From Thermotogota bacterium (GTDB lineage Bacteria > Thermotogota > Thermotogae > Thermotogales > DSM-5069), in NCBI GenBank assembly GCA_029551145.1, contig JAKPGA010000069.1, forward strand, positions 44,051 through 108,050: a stretch of 64,000 bases of DNA. The letters run 5' to 3'. Positions 40,524-51,045 of the stretch are shown one piece after another. The translations under genes and the position numbers were made by a program. A model generated the notes under the pieces. That model was not told the origin of the DNA. It worked only from the letters and a program-made list of their open reading frames with translations, and did no database searches. How positions within the stretch are numbered: the stretch's first letter is position 1; each line of letters begins with the position of its first letter.

Positions 40524-41259
40524 AGTTCAAAACCTGACGATGAAATTCGGAAGTCTTGTTGCGAATGACGATGTTTCTTTTGTGGTGAATGAAGGAGAAA
40601 TAGTCAGTCTGATAGGTCCTAATGGTGCTGGCAAGACAACACTTTTCAACTGCATTAGCGGATTCTACAAGCCTTTTTCTGGTAAGGTCATTTTCGATGG
40701 AAAAGATATCACTGGCAAGAGTACACACCAGATCACATCCATGGGTTTGACAAGAACCTTTCAGATAGTGAAACCATTGAAAGATATGACTGTAAAGGAA
40801 AATGTCCTGACAGGCGCCTTTCTTCATGCAAACAGCAAAAGGGAAGCCGAGAATCTAACAGACCAAGTTCTACGTATGACACATCTTTGGGATAAGAAGG
40901 ATATGCTGGCTGGAAGCTTGACAATAGCCGATAAGAAAAGACTTGAAGTTGCAAGAATGCTTGCAACAAAGCCAAAGATGATTATGCTTGATGAGGCGAT
41001 GGCAGGGTTGAATAAGACAGAGATCAAGGAAGCCATGGAACTTTGCGTGAATCTGAATAAGAATGGTATGACACTTCTAATAGTGGAACACGTAATGGAA
41101 GCCATCATGCCTATCTCAAACAGGGTTGTAGTACTCAATGCTGGTAGAAAGATCGCCGAAGGTAGTCCACAGCAGATAATAAATAACGAGGAAGTCATAA
41201 AGGCCTACTTAGGGGAGAGATACTATGCTAAGAGTCGACAAATTAATGGTGGGATATGA
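40504..41259 (+). CDS. livG: ABC transporter ATP-binding protein LivG
   Basis: GPNGAGKTTLFNCISGFYKP; LTIADKKRLEVARML. Confidence 0.93.
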   Translation: MPRPLLEVQNLTMKFGSLVANDDVSFVVNEGEIVSLIGPNGAGKTTLFNCISGFYKPFSGKVIFDGKDITGKSTHQITSMGLTRTFQIVKPLKDMTVKENVLTGAFLHANSKREAENLTDQVLRMTHLWDKKDMLAGSLTIADKKRLEVARMLATKPKMIMLDEAMAGLNKTEIKEAMELCVNLNKNGMTLLIVEHVMEAIMPISNRVVVLNAGRKIAEGSPQQIINNEEVIKAYLGERYYAKSRQINGGI

Positions 41260-41932
41260 CAGCGTGCCTGTCATCTTCGATGTATCCTTCACTGTTGAAG
41301 AAGGAGAACTGATTTCAATAGTCGGTTCCAACGGTGCAGGAAAGACAACCATTCTGCGAACCATCTCAGGGCTCTTGAAACCCTTCTCTGGGACGATAGA
41401 GTTCATGGGCAAAAGGATAGACAAACTCCCAGCCCATCAGATAGTCAAACTCGGCATAGCACACGTACCAGAGGGCAGACATGTCTTTGGAAAGATGTCA
41501 GTCAGAGATAATTTGTTAATGGGCGCATACACGATAGATGATCCGAATGAAGTCAAAAGACTGCTCGATGAGATGTACGAACTGTTTCCAAAGCTTGCGG
41601 AAAGGGAAGATCAGAAAGCCGAGACAATGTCCGGTGGAGAACAACAAATGTTGGCCATTGCAAGGGCGCTGATGGCAAAGCCGAAGTTGCTTTTAGTCGA
41701 TGAGATGTCCTTGGGATTAATGCCCTTAATGGTTGACAAGGTTCTTGAAACTCTCAAAGAAGTGAATGAGAAAAAGGGTGTGACTATACTCATGGTGGAA
41801 CAAAAGGTTCAGGAAGCCCTGGAAATAGCAGACAGAGGATATATACTGCAAACGGGGAGGATTGTTGCCGAGGGAACTGGCAAAGAATTACTTGAAAGTG
41901 ACCTTGTGAAAAAAGCGTACCTTGGGATGTAG
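41225..41932 (+). CDS. livF: ABC transporter ATP-binding protein LivF
   Basis: GSNGAGKTTILRTISGLLKP; MSGGEQQMLAIARALM. Confidence 0.93.
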   Translation: MLRVDKLMVGYDSVPVIFDVSFTVEEGELISIVGSNGAGKTTILRTISGLLKPFSGTIEFMGKRIDKLPAHQIVKLGIAHVPEGRHVFGKMSVRDNLLMGAYTIDDPNEVKRLLDEMYELFPKLAEREDQKAETMSGGEQQMLAIARALMAKPKLLLVDEMSLGLMPLMVDKVLETLKEVNEKKGVTILMVEQKVQEALEIADRGYILQTGRIVAEGTGKELLESDLVKKAYLGM

Positions 41933-41967
41933 AATACGAATGTAGAATTGTGTAGGGAGGCGAGAAT

Positions 41968-43374
41968 ATGAAAGCCGATGTCGGGGTTGTTGGCCTTGCA
42001 GTGATGGGCCAAAATCTTGCTTTGAATATTGCCAGGAACGGCTACGCGGTAGCTGTTTACAACAGAACAGCAGAACGAACTAAGAAGTTCATCGAAGAAA
42101 GAGTCAAGGCAGAGAAAATTATTCCATCTTATGACATTGAACACTTTGTGGCATCCATCGAAAGACCAAGAAAAATAATACTCATGGTAAAGGCAGGTAC
42201 ACCCGTAGACGAGATGATTGAAGAATTACTTCCACACCTTGAGAAGGGTGATTTGTTGGTTGATGCAGGTAATTCTCACTACGCGGACACGAATCGAAGA
42301 CTTGAGAAGCTATCCCATCACGGAATTCTTTATCTTGGAATGGGTGTTTCCGGTGGGGAATATGGTGCACTGCATGGCCCATCGATAATGCCCGGTGGAA
42401 GTTTGGAAGCTTACAGGATGTTGCAAGATGTCTTGACGAAGATAGCTGCGAAAACAGAAGATGGACCTTGTTGCACTTATGTTGGAAATAGTTCGGCTGG
42501 TCATTTTGTCAAGATGGTACACAACGGGATTGAATACGCCATAATGCAGTCGATTGCTGAGATCTATGATATTATGAGAAAGATTCTAAGAATGAGTACC
42601 TCAGAAATTGGCCAAGTCTTCGAAGAATGGAACAAAGGTGAACTCTCTTCTTTTCTTGTGGAAATAACCTACAAAATCATGGAGTACATGGACGAAGAAA
42701 CCGGGAAACCATTGGTCGAATTGATATTGGACACTGCTGAACAAAAAGGCACGGGTAAGTGGACAGCTCAAGCAGCCCTCGATCTTGGTGTTCCAACACC
42801 TTCGTTGAACGTTGCTGTCTTCGCAAGAACCATCTCCCATTTCAAAGAACACAGAAGAGAACTGTCGAGAGTTTTTGGAGAGAAATCGAGGGTTACATCA
42901 GACAAATCACTCATCAAAGACCTTGAGAAATCACTGCTTCTCACAATGTTTCTTTCATTTTCACAGGGACTGTGGCTTATTCACGAGGCTTCAAAGGCTT
43001 ACAATTATAACATAGATCTGCCTGAAGTCTTGAGGATCTGGAAGGGTGGATGCATCATAAGAGCCAGGCTTCTAAACTATCTGGGGGCTATACTCAAAGA
43101 AAATCCAGAGAATATCAACCTGCTTGCAAGCAACAACGCAATGGACTTTGTTAAGGAAAAACTTTCTTCGGCACTGAAAGTAAGCTCAATAGCAAGGGAA
43201 TCGGGACTACCGACTCCTGTTTTGAACAGTTCAATCGACTATCTATTCAGCCTTACTGAGGAGAACCTACCCGCGAATTTGATACAGGCACAGAGAGACT
43301 TTTTTGGTGCTCACACCTTTGAACGTGTTGACAAAGAAGGTACCTTTCACGTAGAATGGCAGAAATTAGAATAA
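41968..43374 (+). CDS. gnd: 6-phosphogluconate dehydrogenase (decarboxylating)
   Basis: GLAVMGQNLALNIARNGYAVAVYNR; MGVSGGEYGALHGPSIMPGG. Confidence 0.95.
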   Translation: MKADVGVVGLAVMGQNLALNIARNGYAVAVYNRTAERTKKFIEERVKAEKIIPSYDIEHFVASIERPRKIILMVKAGTPVDEMIEELLPHLEKGDLLVDAGNSHYADTNRRLEKLSHHGILYLGMGVSGGEYGALHGPSIMPGGSLEAYRMLQDVLTKIAAKTEDGPCCTYVGNSSAGHFVKMVHNGIEYAIMQSIAEIYDIMRKILRMSTSEIGQVFEEWNKGELSSFLVEITYKIMEYMDEETGKPLVELILDTAEQKGTGKWTAQAALDLGVPTPSLNVAVFARTISHFKEHRRELSRVFGEKSRVTSDKSLIKDLEKSLLLTMFLSFSQGLWLIHEASKAYNYNIDLPEVLRIWKGGCIIRARLLNYLGAILKENPENINLLASNNAMDFVKEKLSSALKVSSIARESGLPTPVLNSSIDYLFSLTEENLPANLIQAQRDFFGAHTFERVDKEGTFHVEWQKLE

Positions 43375-43379
43375 CGAAT

Positions 43380-43405
43380 AAGGTGAGGCGATTGCCTCAC
43401 CTTTG
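43380..43405. terminator. Bidirectional terminator between gnd and FGGY kinase
   Basis: aaggtgaggc-gatt-gcctcacctt, 10-bp perfect stem. Confidence 0.85.
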
Positions 43406-43408
43406 CCC

Positions 43409-44956
43409 TTACAGTCTTTTCATCAAAGATGCCGTATTATTGTACAACTCAAGGAAAATCTCGTAGTATTTGTCATATATCTTTTTTGACTCCTGATTTG
43501 GCTCAACTGCTTGCCTAAACTTGACCCAATCTTTGATTTTCTCCGGCTTGTCAATAACTCCTGTTCCAAGTCCTACCAGAAATGCATCACCAAACGGAGC
43601 TTCCACCAAACTCGCAACTTGACGCATCTTGAAACCAGTGACATCAGCGAATATCTTCACCCAGAGATTTGATTTGGCGACACCACCGACAATCCAACAC
43701 TCATCATTGAGTCTCAATCCTGCTTTCAAACCTTCTTCCATATTGTGTCTCAAAGCATAGGCTGCGCCTTCCATCAGGGCCCTGTAAACGTGAGCTCGAG
43801 TGTGGAAAAGGCTCAAACCAAAAACAGCACCCTTGGCGAATGGATCCCAAATTGGTGATCTTTCACCCATGAAATACGGAAGCACAACTATGCCGTCACT
43901 TCCTGGTGCAATTCCCTCGGCTTCCTTATCGAACAACTGATAAGGAGATGTGTTCACTCTATCAGCTACCACAGTCTCAGATTCTCCGAATTGTTCCTTG
44001 AACCACCTTGCAAGCGCACCTGTTGTCGCCGAGCCACCGAAGGTGTAGATTCTTTCGGTGTCATATACGACATATGGATAGCTCACCAAATTGAAGGCGA
44101 GTTTGCTTCCATCGTGAACTGTACCCCAACACGTCGAAGTTCCCACCATTGCCACATGCTCGCCTTCTTCAAGAGCACCTGCCGAGAGTTGTGCAACGGG
44201 CGCATCGATACCTCCAGCTATAACCGGTGTACCTTCCAATAGTCCACAGAGTGCTGCTGCTTTGCTTGTAATCTTACCAACAATGTCTGAGGATTTCACG
44301 ATTCGTTCTGGCAGATAATCAATCGGTATGCCAAGTACCTTGCACATGTGATCAGACCAGGTGAGTTTTCTGATGTCAAACAAACCACCAATGTTTCCAG
44401 CCGAAGAGTAATCGATAGCAAGCTCGTTCGTCATTTGGTAGATCACGTAGTCCTTTGGCGTGACAAACTTGTAGATCTTTTTCCACACCTCAGGAACATT
44501 GTTCTTTATCCACATCATCTTTGGAAAGCCAAAATACGAGTCCACATAATTTCCGGTTATGCCAAATATCTCCTCTTTCGGTATATTTCTTTTGACCCAT
44601 TCTGTTTCTTGCACCGCGCGCCTGTCCATCCAGATCAAACAAGGATAGAGTGGAGTCATCTCTTTGTCAACAGGTATACCCGCACCACCAAACAGACCAC
44701 TTATGGCAATACCGGCGATCTTCTCTTTGGAGATCTTTGATTTTTCGACTACCTGTTTTACCGTCTCAAACACAGCCTTTGTCCATACATCTGGCCACTG
44801 CTCGGCCCAGTTGGGTCTTGGCTTGATGACATCGTACTCTGCCGAAGCTTCAGCTATCACTGAACCCGATTCATCCACAATCACAGTCTTTGTTCCTTGA
44901 GTGCCAATATCACTACCCATGAGATACATTTCCTGCGCCTCCCTCGCTAATGACAA
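43409..44956 (-). CDS. FGGY-family carbohydrate kinase
   Basis: GSDIGTQGTKTVIVDESG; PCLIWMDRRA; GGVAKSNLWVKIFADVTG. Confidence 0.9.
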   Translation of the reverse strand: MSLAREAQEMYLMGSDIGTQGTKTVIVDESGSVIAEASAEYDVIKPRPNWAEQWPDVWTKAVFETVKQVVEKSKISKEKIAGIAISGLFGGAGIPVDKEMTPLYPCLIWMDRRAVQETEWVKRNIPKEEIFGITGNYVDSYFGFPKMMWIKNNVPEVWKKIYKFVTPKDYVIYQMTNELAIDYSSAGNIGGLFDIRKLTWSDHMCKVLGIPIDYLPERIVKSSDIVGKITSKAAALCGLLEGTPVIAGGIDAPVAQLSAGALEEGEHVAMVGTSTCWGTVHDGSKLAFNLVSYPYVVYDTERIYTFGGSATTGALARWFKEQFGESETVVADRVNTSPYQLFDKEAEGIAPGSDGIVVLPYFMGERSPIWDPFAKGAVFGLSLFHTRAHVYRALMEGAAYALRHNMEEGLKAGLRLNDECWIVGGVAKSNLWVKIFADVTGFKMRQVASLVEAPFGDAFLVGLGTGVIDKPEKIKDWVKFRQAVEPNQESKKIYDKYYEIFLELYNNTASLMKRL

Positions 44957-46371
44957 TCGCAGTGACCTGCCGAGAAGATCTCCCAGCCCATGTATTTCTC
45001 AAGTGCTTCTTTCACTGCTTCTTTGACGAGATTCTTGTTGACAGCCACGTGATGTTCAAATCCATACTGCGTGATTATTCTCAACAACTGTCTGAGATCT
45101 GGAATATGGGCGACACCGTACCCTCCAAAGGTCTTCGGATCGTCATCGGTGAATTCTCCCTCTGCTATGACACCAACTATTGTGCCCTGTGTGTCAAAGG
45201 AAGAAAGCCTCAGGAAAGTTGCCGGCCCTTTTGCCACTTTGCCCACACACGTGCCATAAGTATTTTCTTTTCCAACTGTGCCTGCGATAATTTGTTGATA
45301 AGACATCTTACACTTATCAAAGAAACAAATCGGGAAATTGCTACAGTGGAACATGATTGCCTTTTCAGGGTCGTTGCCATAGTTGTTATTCCAGTCCATC
45401 AAAGCAGACGGTGTTCCCGATGCAAGCTGCAGAACATACATCGACAACGCACCCATGACATCCATCTCACAGGCACTTGGAATTAATGATTCGGAGAACA
45501 TGCTCATCACAGCACATGGGACAATGCCATATATTGCCTCCAAGGCTGTCCAGCACTGAAAGGCAAGAGCCTTTATCTTGTTATTTTCTACCCACATTCT
45601 CATGGCTGCAGCCAAGCGTGCCATTTTCTCCAAGGCCTGTGCCGGTATTCCCTTAGGCTTGAATGTGTTTGTGAGTTTCTCGAGCTCGCGAGTAACCTCT
45701 TTTGATTTTGAATCAAAGGCATTGGCGAGTGCTATGATTTCGGAAAGATCTATAGTTTCAACACTTATGCCATACTGTTCCAATATCTTTTCACTGAACC
45801 GCACAGTATTGAAAGCAGCCGGTCTTGCTCCAATAGCTCCTATTTTGAGGTTTTTCAACCCTTTCACTATTCTGCACACTGCCAAGAATCGCTCGAGGTC
45901 TTGTTTGAATTCATTACTCTCTGGATCCTCTACATGCAACGTCGTGTCTGAAAAGTTGATGCCGTACTGTACAAGATTGTTGCAAAGAGAGATCTTCCCA
46001 CAGAAAGAATCTCTCCTACTCTCGACGCCAAGCTTTGTGAGATCATCGGCAAAGGCGTGGACCAAGACGGGGACATTCAATCCGGAGAGTCTTAACGCAG
46101 TTGCGGCTGATCGCTCATCGCCGAAATTTGGAAGAGTCACAATAATGCCATCAATTTCGTCGGCGTGATCTTTGAATAGCTCGGCGCACTTTTCCGCGTC
46201 CTGAAGGCTTTCAACCGCTCCATATTTCGTATCCTGCGTCGAAAGCGCTATTACCTTTATCCCCATCCCTTCAAGGACGGAAATCATACGCCTGCGTCCT
46301 TCCTCCACCAACGAACCGGGGAAAAAACCTCTGTTACCAACTACCAAACCGATATTCATTTGCTTATTCAT
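44947..46371 (-). CDS. L-fucose/L-arabinose isomerase-like sugar isomerase
   Basis: Two-domain isomerase-like sequence; conserved C-terminal HVAVNKNLVKEAVKEALEKYMGWEIFSAGHCDCH. Confidence 0.75.
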   Translation of the reverse strand: MNKQMNIGLVVGNRGFFPGSLVEEGRRRMISVLEGMGIKVIALSTQDTKYGAVESLQDAEKCAELFKDHADEIDGIIVTLPNFGDERSAATALRLSGLNVPVLVHAFADDLTKLGVESRRDSFCGKISLCNNLVQYGINFSDTTLHVEDPESNEFKQDLERFLAVCRIVKGLKNLKIGAIGARPAAFNTVRFSEKILEQYGISVETIDLSEIIALANAFDSKSKEVTRELEKLTNTFKPKGIPAQALEKMARLAAAMRMWVENNKIKALAFQCWTALEAIYGIVPCAVMSMFSESLIPSACEMDVMGALSMYVLQLASGTPSALMDWNNNYGNDPEKAIMFHCSNFPICFFDKCKMSYQQIIAGTVGKENTYGTCVGKVAKGPATFLRLSSFDTQGTIVGVIAEGEFTDDDPKTFGGYGVAHIPDLRQLLRIITQYGFEHHVAVNKNLVKEAVKEALEKYMGWEIFSAGHCDCH

Positions 46372-46568
46372 TAGTAATCCCTCCTGTAGTTGTTGTTTAC
46401 TATACTCTTATCTGTTTCAAAAAGCCAATATATTCATCTTTGACAACTGTGAGCACAAATCTCCATTCCTAATATCACTAACACCTAAGTTATATTTTAA
46501 GACACAAATCATCTCAAACTTCCTTTTGAATGCTTTCAAAACAAAAAAGTTCTATCTCTGAAAAGACT

Positions 46569-48023
46569 TCAACGGTCAGTTAATTCAATTTCGACCACTG
46601 TACAGGAAAATGGTTTCATCACGATTTTGAACTCCGTACCCACAGTTACTGGTTCACTACAGATATCCACAGTATTTGGTTTATCAATAGTATTTGTTGA
46701 GCTCACGTCTGGTCCACTAAGAGTATAGGCAACTGCCTTTTTGCTTGCCAAACCTTCTATTCGAATTGGAATCGATATTTCTTCTTTCTTGTAGTTGACT
46801 ACCGTGACAAAAAGTTTCTTCCCATCTTGGGAGACTGTTGCCACTGCGTCCATGTAGGGTACATTAGAGATAGAAAACGGCATTCTGCTGAAGAACATGG
46901 TACCTGTCATATCATAAGTTTCAGTTTCCAAATGCGTTTGTACCAGTTTTTCGCCGGAGTGATTTACAATCAGTTCAAAAGCTTTGTATACCGGTGTGAG
47001 ATACAGGCCATTCTTTTCAGTGTGTATTGCGCCGAGGGCATTAACCAACTGGGCAAGATTTGCTATCGGCACGATATCGCTCATCCTCTGAAGCAGAATT
47101 AGTACGCCACAAGCGAATATTCCGTCTTTCAGGTTGTAAGGTTCTTCCAGTTTGTTGTCCATTACTCTGTGCCATACATTCCATTCGTCGAGAACAATCT
47201 TTATTCCTTTCTTGGCCACACTGCTCATATCTATCAGTTTCTTAACTCCTACGAGTCTCTCCTTGAGCAAATAGACAGTGGAAACCGTTTCATAATAGTC
47301 CTCCGAACCAGTGTAGAAGTGATAAGATATGTAATCCATGACATCGCCTGCGGTATTTAGGACCCGTAGATTCCAATCAGGATCATCACAACCGACCGCG
47401 ATAGTTTTTATAGACGGATCCAAGACCTTCATCCATTTTGCGTATTCTCTGGATTTTCTGGCATATTCATCTGCGGTCATGTGACCAACTTGCCATTCAC
47501 CGTACATTTCGTTTCCAATTCCCCAGAACTTCACGTTGTATGGTTCTGGATGACCATGTTGTCTTCGCAGTTTGGCGTAATACGTATTCCCGTTGCTGTT
47601 GCAATACTCCAACCAATGCAGCGTTTCGTCTAAATCTCCGGTGCCCATATTCGTGCACAGGTATGGTTCTGCCCCGATTTCATTGCAGTATTCAATGAAT
47701 TCATCTGTTCCAAATCTGTTGGTTTCTTCCTGTTGCCAAGCAAGATCGAATCTTGTGGGCCTTTCATCCTTAGGTCCAATACCATCTTTCCAATGATAAT
47801 TGGACACGAAATTGCCACCTGGCCACCTCAGGATAGGAACTTTGATCTTCTTGACAGCATCGAGTACATCCCTTCTGAAACCTCTCTGGTCAGAAAGAGG
47901 AGAATTCTCCTCGTATAAGCCACCATAAATGCACCTTCCAAGATGTTCTGTGAAATGTCCATAGATGTATTTGCTAATCGTCATCAGAACTTTTCTTGGG
48001 TTAACATAGATACTGAATGCCAT
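46569..48023 (-). CDS. GH51 alpha-L-arabinofuranosidase (no signal peptide)
   Basis: GRCIYGGLYEE, RWPGGNFVSNYHWKDGIGP, GIGNEMYG acid/base, VLDEWNVWH nucleophile. Confidence 0.93.
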   Translation of the reverse strand: MAFSIYVNPRKVLMTISKYIYGHFTEHLGRCIYGGLYEENSPLSDQRGFRRDVLDAVKKIKVPILRWPGGNFVSNYHWKDGIGPKDERPTRFDLAWQQEETNRFGTDEFIEYCNEIGAEPYLCTNMGTGDLDETLHWLEYCNSNGNTYYAKLRRQHGHPEPYNVKFWGIGNEMYGEWQVGHMTADEYARKSREYAKWMKVLDPSIKTIAVGCDDPDWNLRVLNTAGDVMDYISYHFYTGSEDYYETVSTVYLLKERLVGVKKLIDMSSVAKKGIKIVLDEWNVWHRVMDNKLEEPYNLKDGIFACGVLILLQRMSDIVPIANLAQLVNALGAIHTEKNGLYLTPVYKAFELIVNHSGEKLVQTHLETETYDMTGTMFFSRMPFSISNVPYMDAVATVSQDGKKLFVTVVNYKKEEISIPIRIEGLASKKAVAYTLSGPDVSSTNTIDKPNTVDICSEPVTVGTEFKIVMKPFSCTVVEIELTDR

Positions 48024-48070
48024 AATAAATCATCCCTTTCAACCGAAATTCATCGGTGTTTTCTCACCTA

Positions 48071-49036
48071 TCATTTGTAAAGCCAGCATGCAACTTCGTG
48101 CCTACCAGACCCAACCTTGATCATATTTGGTCTGGAGTTCTCGCATGTATCAGTTTTGTTGGGACATCTTGAATGAAACCTACAACCTGATGGAGGATTT
48201 ATCAAGCTAACTACCGCACCGGGTATAGGTTTTTTCTCGGTTTTGTCACCTATTCTGGGAATAGAAGAAAGGAGGAATTTAGTATATGGATGCAAAGGCT
48301 TAGAAAACACCTCGTCGACAGGACCATACTCGACGATACATCCACAATACATCACAGCCACAGAACTTGCCAAACCAGGTATCAAAGATATATCGTGCGT
48401 GATGAAAACAAAACTGATCTGCTTTGACAGATGAAGAAAACTGAGAAGCCACAAAATATCTCGCTGAGTCACAACATCAAGAGCGGATGTGGGTTCGTCA
48501 GCGATTATCATCCGAGGATTCAAAAAGGTTGCCAACGCCATTACAACTCTCTGTTTCATACCTCCCGAGAGTTCGAAAGGGTACATTCCCAAAACTTGTT
48601 CTGACAGATTAACCAATTTCAAATGATTCTCAACATCTTTGATTTCGAATGGTACGTTGTGCGATGACAGAAGGTCACGAAAGATCTGGCCCACCTTTCT
48701 TATGGGATTCAAGGCACTCAATGAGCCTTGTGGAATGTATGAAATCTTTTTCCACCATGCCTTTGGCAAGGTATTCTGAACAGGAGAAATCTCGAATTCA
48801 CTGTCATCAAAAGCATAGTGCACGCTCCCAGAGACTATCGATAGCACAGGATCTAAAGCTCCGTATAGCACCTTGGCGAGAGTGGTTTTTCCACACCCTG
48901 ATTCACCCACTATAGCCAGAAAATCATGTTCCTCTATCTCAAAAGACACGCCATCTACAGCTCTAATGTTCTTGGGAAGTCCATTCTGTTCAACCGTATA
49001 GTATGCTCTCAGATCATTCACTCTCATATGAGTCAT
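48071..49036 (-). CDS. Opp/Dpp-family ABC transporter ATP-binding protein
   Basis: GESGCGKTTLAKVL, LSGGMKQRVVMALA, C-terminal GCRFHSRCPNKTDTC. Confidence 0.93.
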   Translation of the reverse strand: MTHMRVNDLRAYYTVEQNGLPKNIRAVDGVSFEIEEHDFLAIVGESGCGKTTLAKVLYGALDPVLSIVSGSVHYAFDDSEFEISPVQNTLPKAWWKKISYIPQGSLSALNPIRKVGQIFRDLLSSHNVPFEIKDVENHLKLVNLSEQVLGMYPFELSGGMKQRVVMALATFLNPRMIIADEPTSALDVVTQRDILWLLSFLHLSKQISFVFITHDISLIPGLASSVAVMYCGCIVEYGPVDEVFSKPLHPYTKFLLSSIPRIGDKTEKKPIPGAVVSLINPPSGCRFHSRCPNKTDTCENSRPNMIKVGSGRHEVACWLYK

Positions 49037-49908
49037 CGGCTGACCTCCCCAGCATTAACAGTTCTCAAACGTGGATTTATGAAAGATGTGATACTGGTGA
49101 AAAGGAGATACAGAGAGGTGAAAAGCAGAACGATAAAGATTATCGGGAACAATATCCACCACCACGCACCGGTAACCATTGCCTGTTGCTGTATAGCCCA
49201 ATAGGTTACAGTTCCCATGGTTGGAATATCCAGAGGTGATAATCCCAGAATAGATAGAGTTATCTCCAAACCCAGGGACCAGAGCATGTTGTTTATCGTA
49301 GTCGCAAGTACGATAGGCAATATATGAGGAAAATACTCGGAGAAGATCAAGCCAAAAATGCCCCTTCCGGAAAACACAGCGGTCACAGTGTATTTTTGCT
49401 CTCTCAAACTCAGCACCTGGGATCTTATCAACCTTGCATCCCAAGGCCAACCAAACAATGCCAGAACTATTGCCAACGTGGAAAAGCTCATGCTGCGTGC
49501 GATAAGGCGCAAGAAAACCAGTATGGGAAAGATTGGAAGAACAACAAATGTATCACAGAAAAGCATCAATGCATTATCAACCAGCCCCCCACCTTTGTAT
49601 CCAGCAATCACACCTATGACTATCGCCAATACGCGAGACAAAAGCGCAACTTCCAGACCGAATATCAACGAATTCTTCAAGGCAAAGGTAAGCAACCAGA
49701 AAAGGTCTTGGCCTCTGCCGTTTGTTCCAAAGAAATGTTTTAAGGAAGGAGGACGACTTATGGGTGCATAGTAACTTGAACGGGGGTCATAAGGTGAAAA
49801 AAAAGACAGTACTACAAAAGCCAGCAGAAATGCGAGCGTAATTATGGCAAACCTGAATCTCATATCATTTTTGAACATCTTCTTGAAAGCGTTTATAAAC
49901 GAATTCAT
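49033..49908 (-). CDS. Opp/Dpp-family ABC transporter permease (DppC-like)
   Basis: FGTNGRGQDLFWLL; multi-TM. Confidence 0.9.
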   Translation of the reverse strand: MNSFINAFKKMFKNDMRFRFAIITLAFLLAFVVLSFFSPYDPRSSYYAPISRPPSLKHFFGTNGRGQDLFWLLTFALKNSLIFGLEVALLSRVLAIVIGVIAGYKGGGLVDNALMLFCDTFVVLPIFPILVFLRLIARSMSFSTLAIVLALFGWPWDARLIRSQVLSLREQKYTVTAVFSGRGIFGLIFSEYFPHILPIVLATTINNMLWSLGLEITLSILGLSPLDIPTMGTVTYWAIQQQAMVTGAWWWILFPIIFIVLLFTSLYLLFTSITSFINPRLRTVNAGEVSR

Positions 49909-49944
49909 CCTGTTTGATCTCCTTCCTGTCGGAACAATTTCTTT

Positions 49945-50973
49945 TCACCCAGATACGTATTGAATTCTGGGGTCAATGAAGGGCAACAAAAGATCAACGA
50001 ACAAGGTTGCAAAGGCTACAGCTACGATCGAAAACAAAGTCGTTCCCATCACCAAGTTGTAGTCTGACTGCATTATGGCTGTATAAATCAAAGTCCCTAA
50101 GCCGGGATAATTGAAGACAATTTCGGTTATTATCGTGCCGTTGAAAATAAATCCGAGTTGCAGAGCTAATCCCGTTAATTGCGCAGGCATGGCAAGCCTT
50201 ATGACATAGCTTCTGAGTATGATTGAGTCTCTCAGTCCCATCTGATGTGCAAAAGTCACAAAATACTCGCTTGTAATGTTCGATACAAGGTTCCGCATAT
50301 TCAAAAACCATGCTCCTATGCCAATAATTATCAGTGAGAGTGCCGGTAGAAAACCGTATTTTACAACGCTCTTGACAAAAGTCCAACTCAACGTTGGTGT
50401 TAATCCAATCTGGTATGCACCGCCCGTTGGAAACCAATGCAGCACGTAGGCAAACAGTATCAACAGTAATAAAGCGAGAATATAGTACGGGATAGGTCTC
50501 ACAGCGTTGGAGATTATTTCGAGAACTCGCACCCACAATCCTTTGTTTCTGTAACCAGCAATTCCACCAAGAACCGTTCCGAAAACCCAAGATATCAGTG
50601 CCGTCAGTGCAAGTAATCCAACGGTCCACGGGAGGGATCGAGCTATAAGCGTCATAACAGGCGTTGGGAAGGATGCGAAAGAAGGTCCTAAGTTCCCTTT
50701 CAACAATTCTTTCCAAAACGTTGTGTACTGTTTCAAAAGCGATCCTTCCAGACCATACAGTTTCAGCAGCGCCTGTTTCATTTTCTCAATGCTATCGGCT
50801 GGCAGGTAAGCCCCCGACATCTGCAACCGCCTGATTGCCATTTCTGCAGGATTTGCACCCGGAACCAGCCGAGGAATCAAAAAGATAATCGAGACGCCTA
50901 TGAAGATGACGAGCAAACTTATTAGCAATCTTGTTATGAAGTACCTTACAATGAATCTCAGAAAATCTTTCAC
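49945..50973 (-). CDS. Opp/Dpp-family ABC transporter permease (DppB-like)
   Basis: RYFITRLLISLLVIFIGVSIIFLIPRLVPG; FNYPGLGTLIYTAIMQSDY. Confidence 0.9.
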   Translation of the reverse strand: MKDFLRFIVRYFITRLLISLLVIFIGVSIIFLIPRLVPGANPAEMAIRRLQMSGAYLPADSIEKMKQALLKLYGLEGSLLKQYTTFWKELLKGNLGPSFASFPTPVMTLIARSLPWTVGLLALTALISWVFGTVLGGIAGYRNKGLWVRVLEIISNAVRPIPYYILALLLLILFAYVLHWFPTGGAYQIGLTPTLSWTFVKSVVKYGFLPALSLIIIGIGAWFLNMRNLVSNITSEYFVTFAHQMGLRDSIILRSYVIRLAMPAQLTGLALQLGFIFNGTIITEIVFNYPGLGTLIYTAIMQSDYNLVMGTTLFSIVAVAFATLFVDLLLPFIDPRIQYVSG

Positions 50974-51045
50974 ACAATCTCCTCCCGTGGACTTTTAAGG
51001 AGTTACCAATTATCTAATCACAGTTTAGCGATGCAGTTCTCATGG

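Noticed and set aside
45578-46168. 196-aa plus-strand ORF
   Set aside because: Antisense to the conserved isomerase gene; Ser-rich shadow ORF.
49994-50716. 240-aa minus-strand ORF
   Set aside because: Alternative frame inside the DppB-like permease gene; composition not protein-like.
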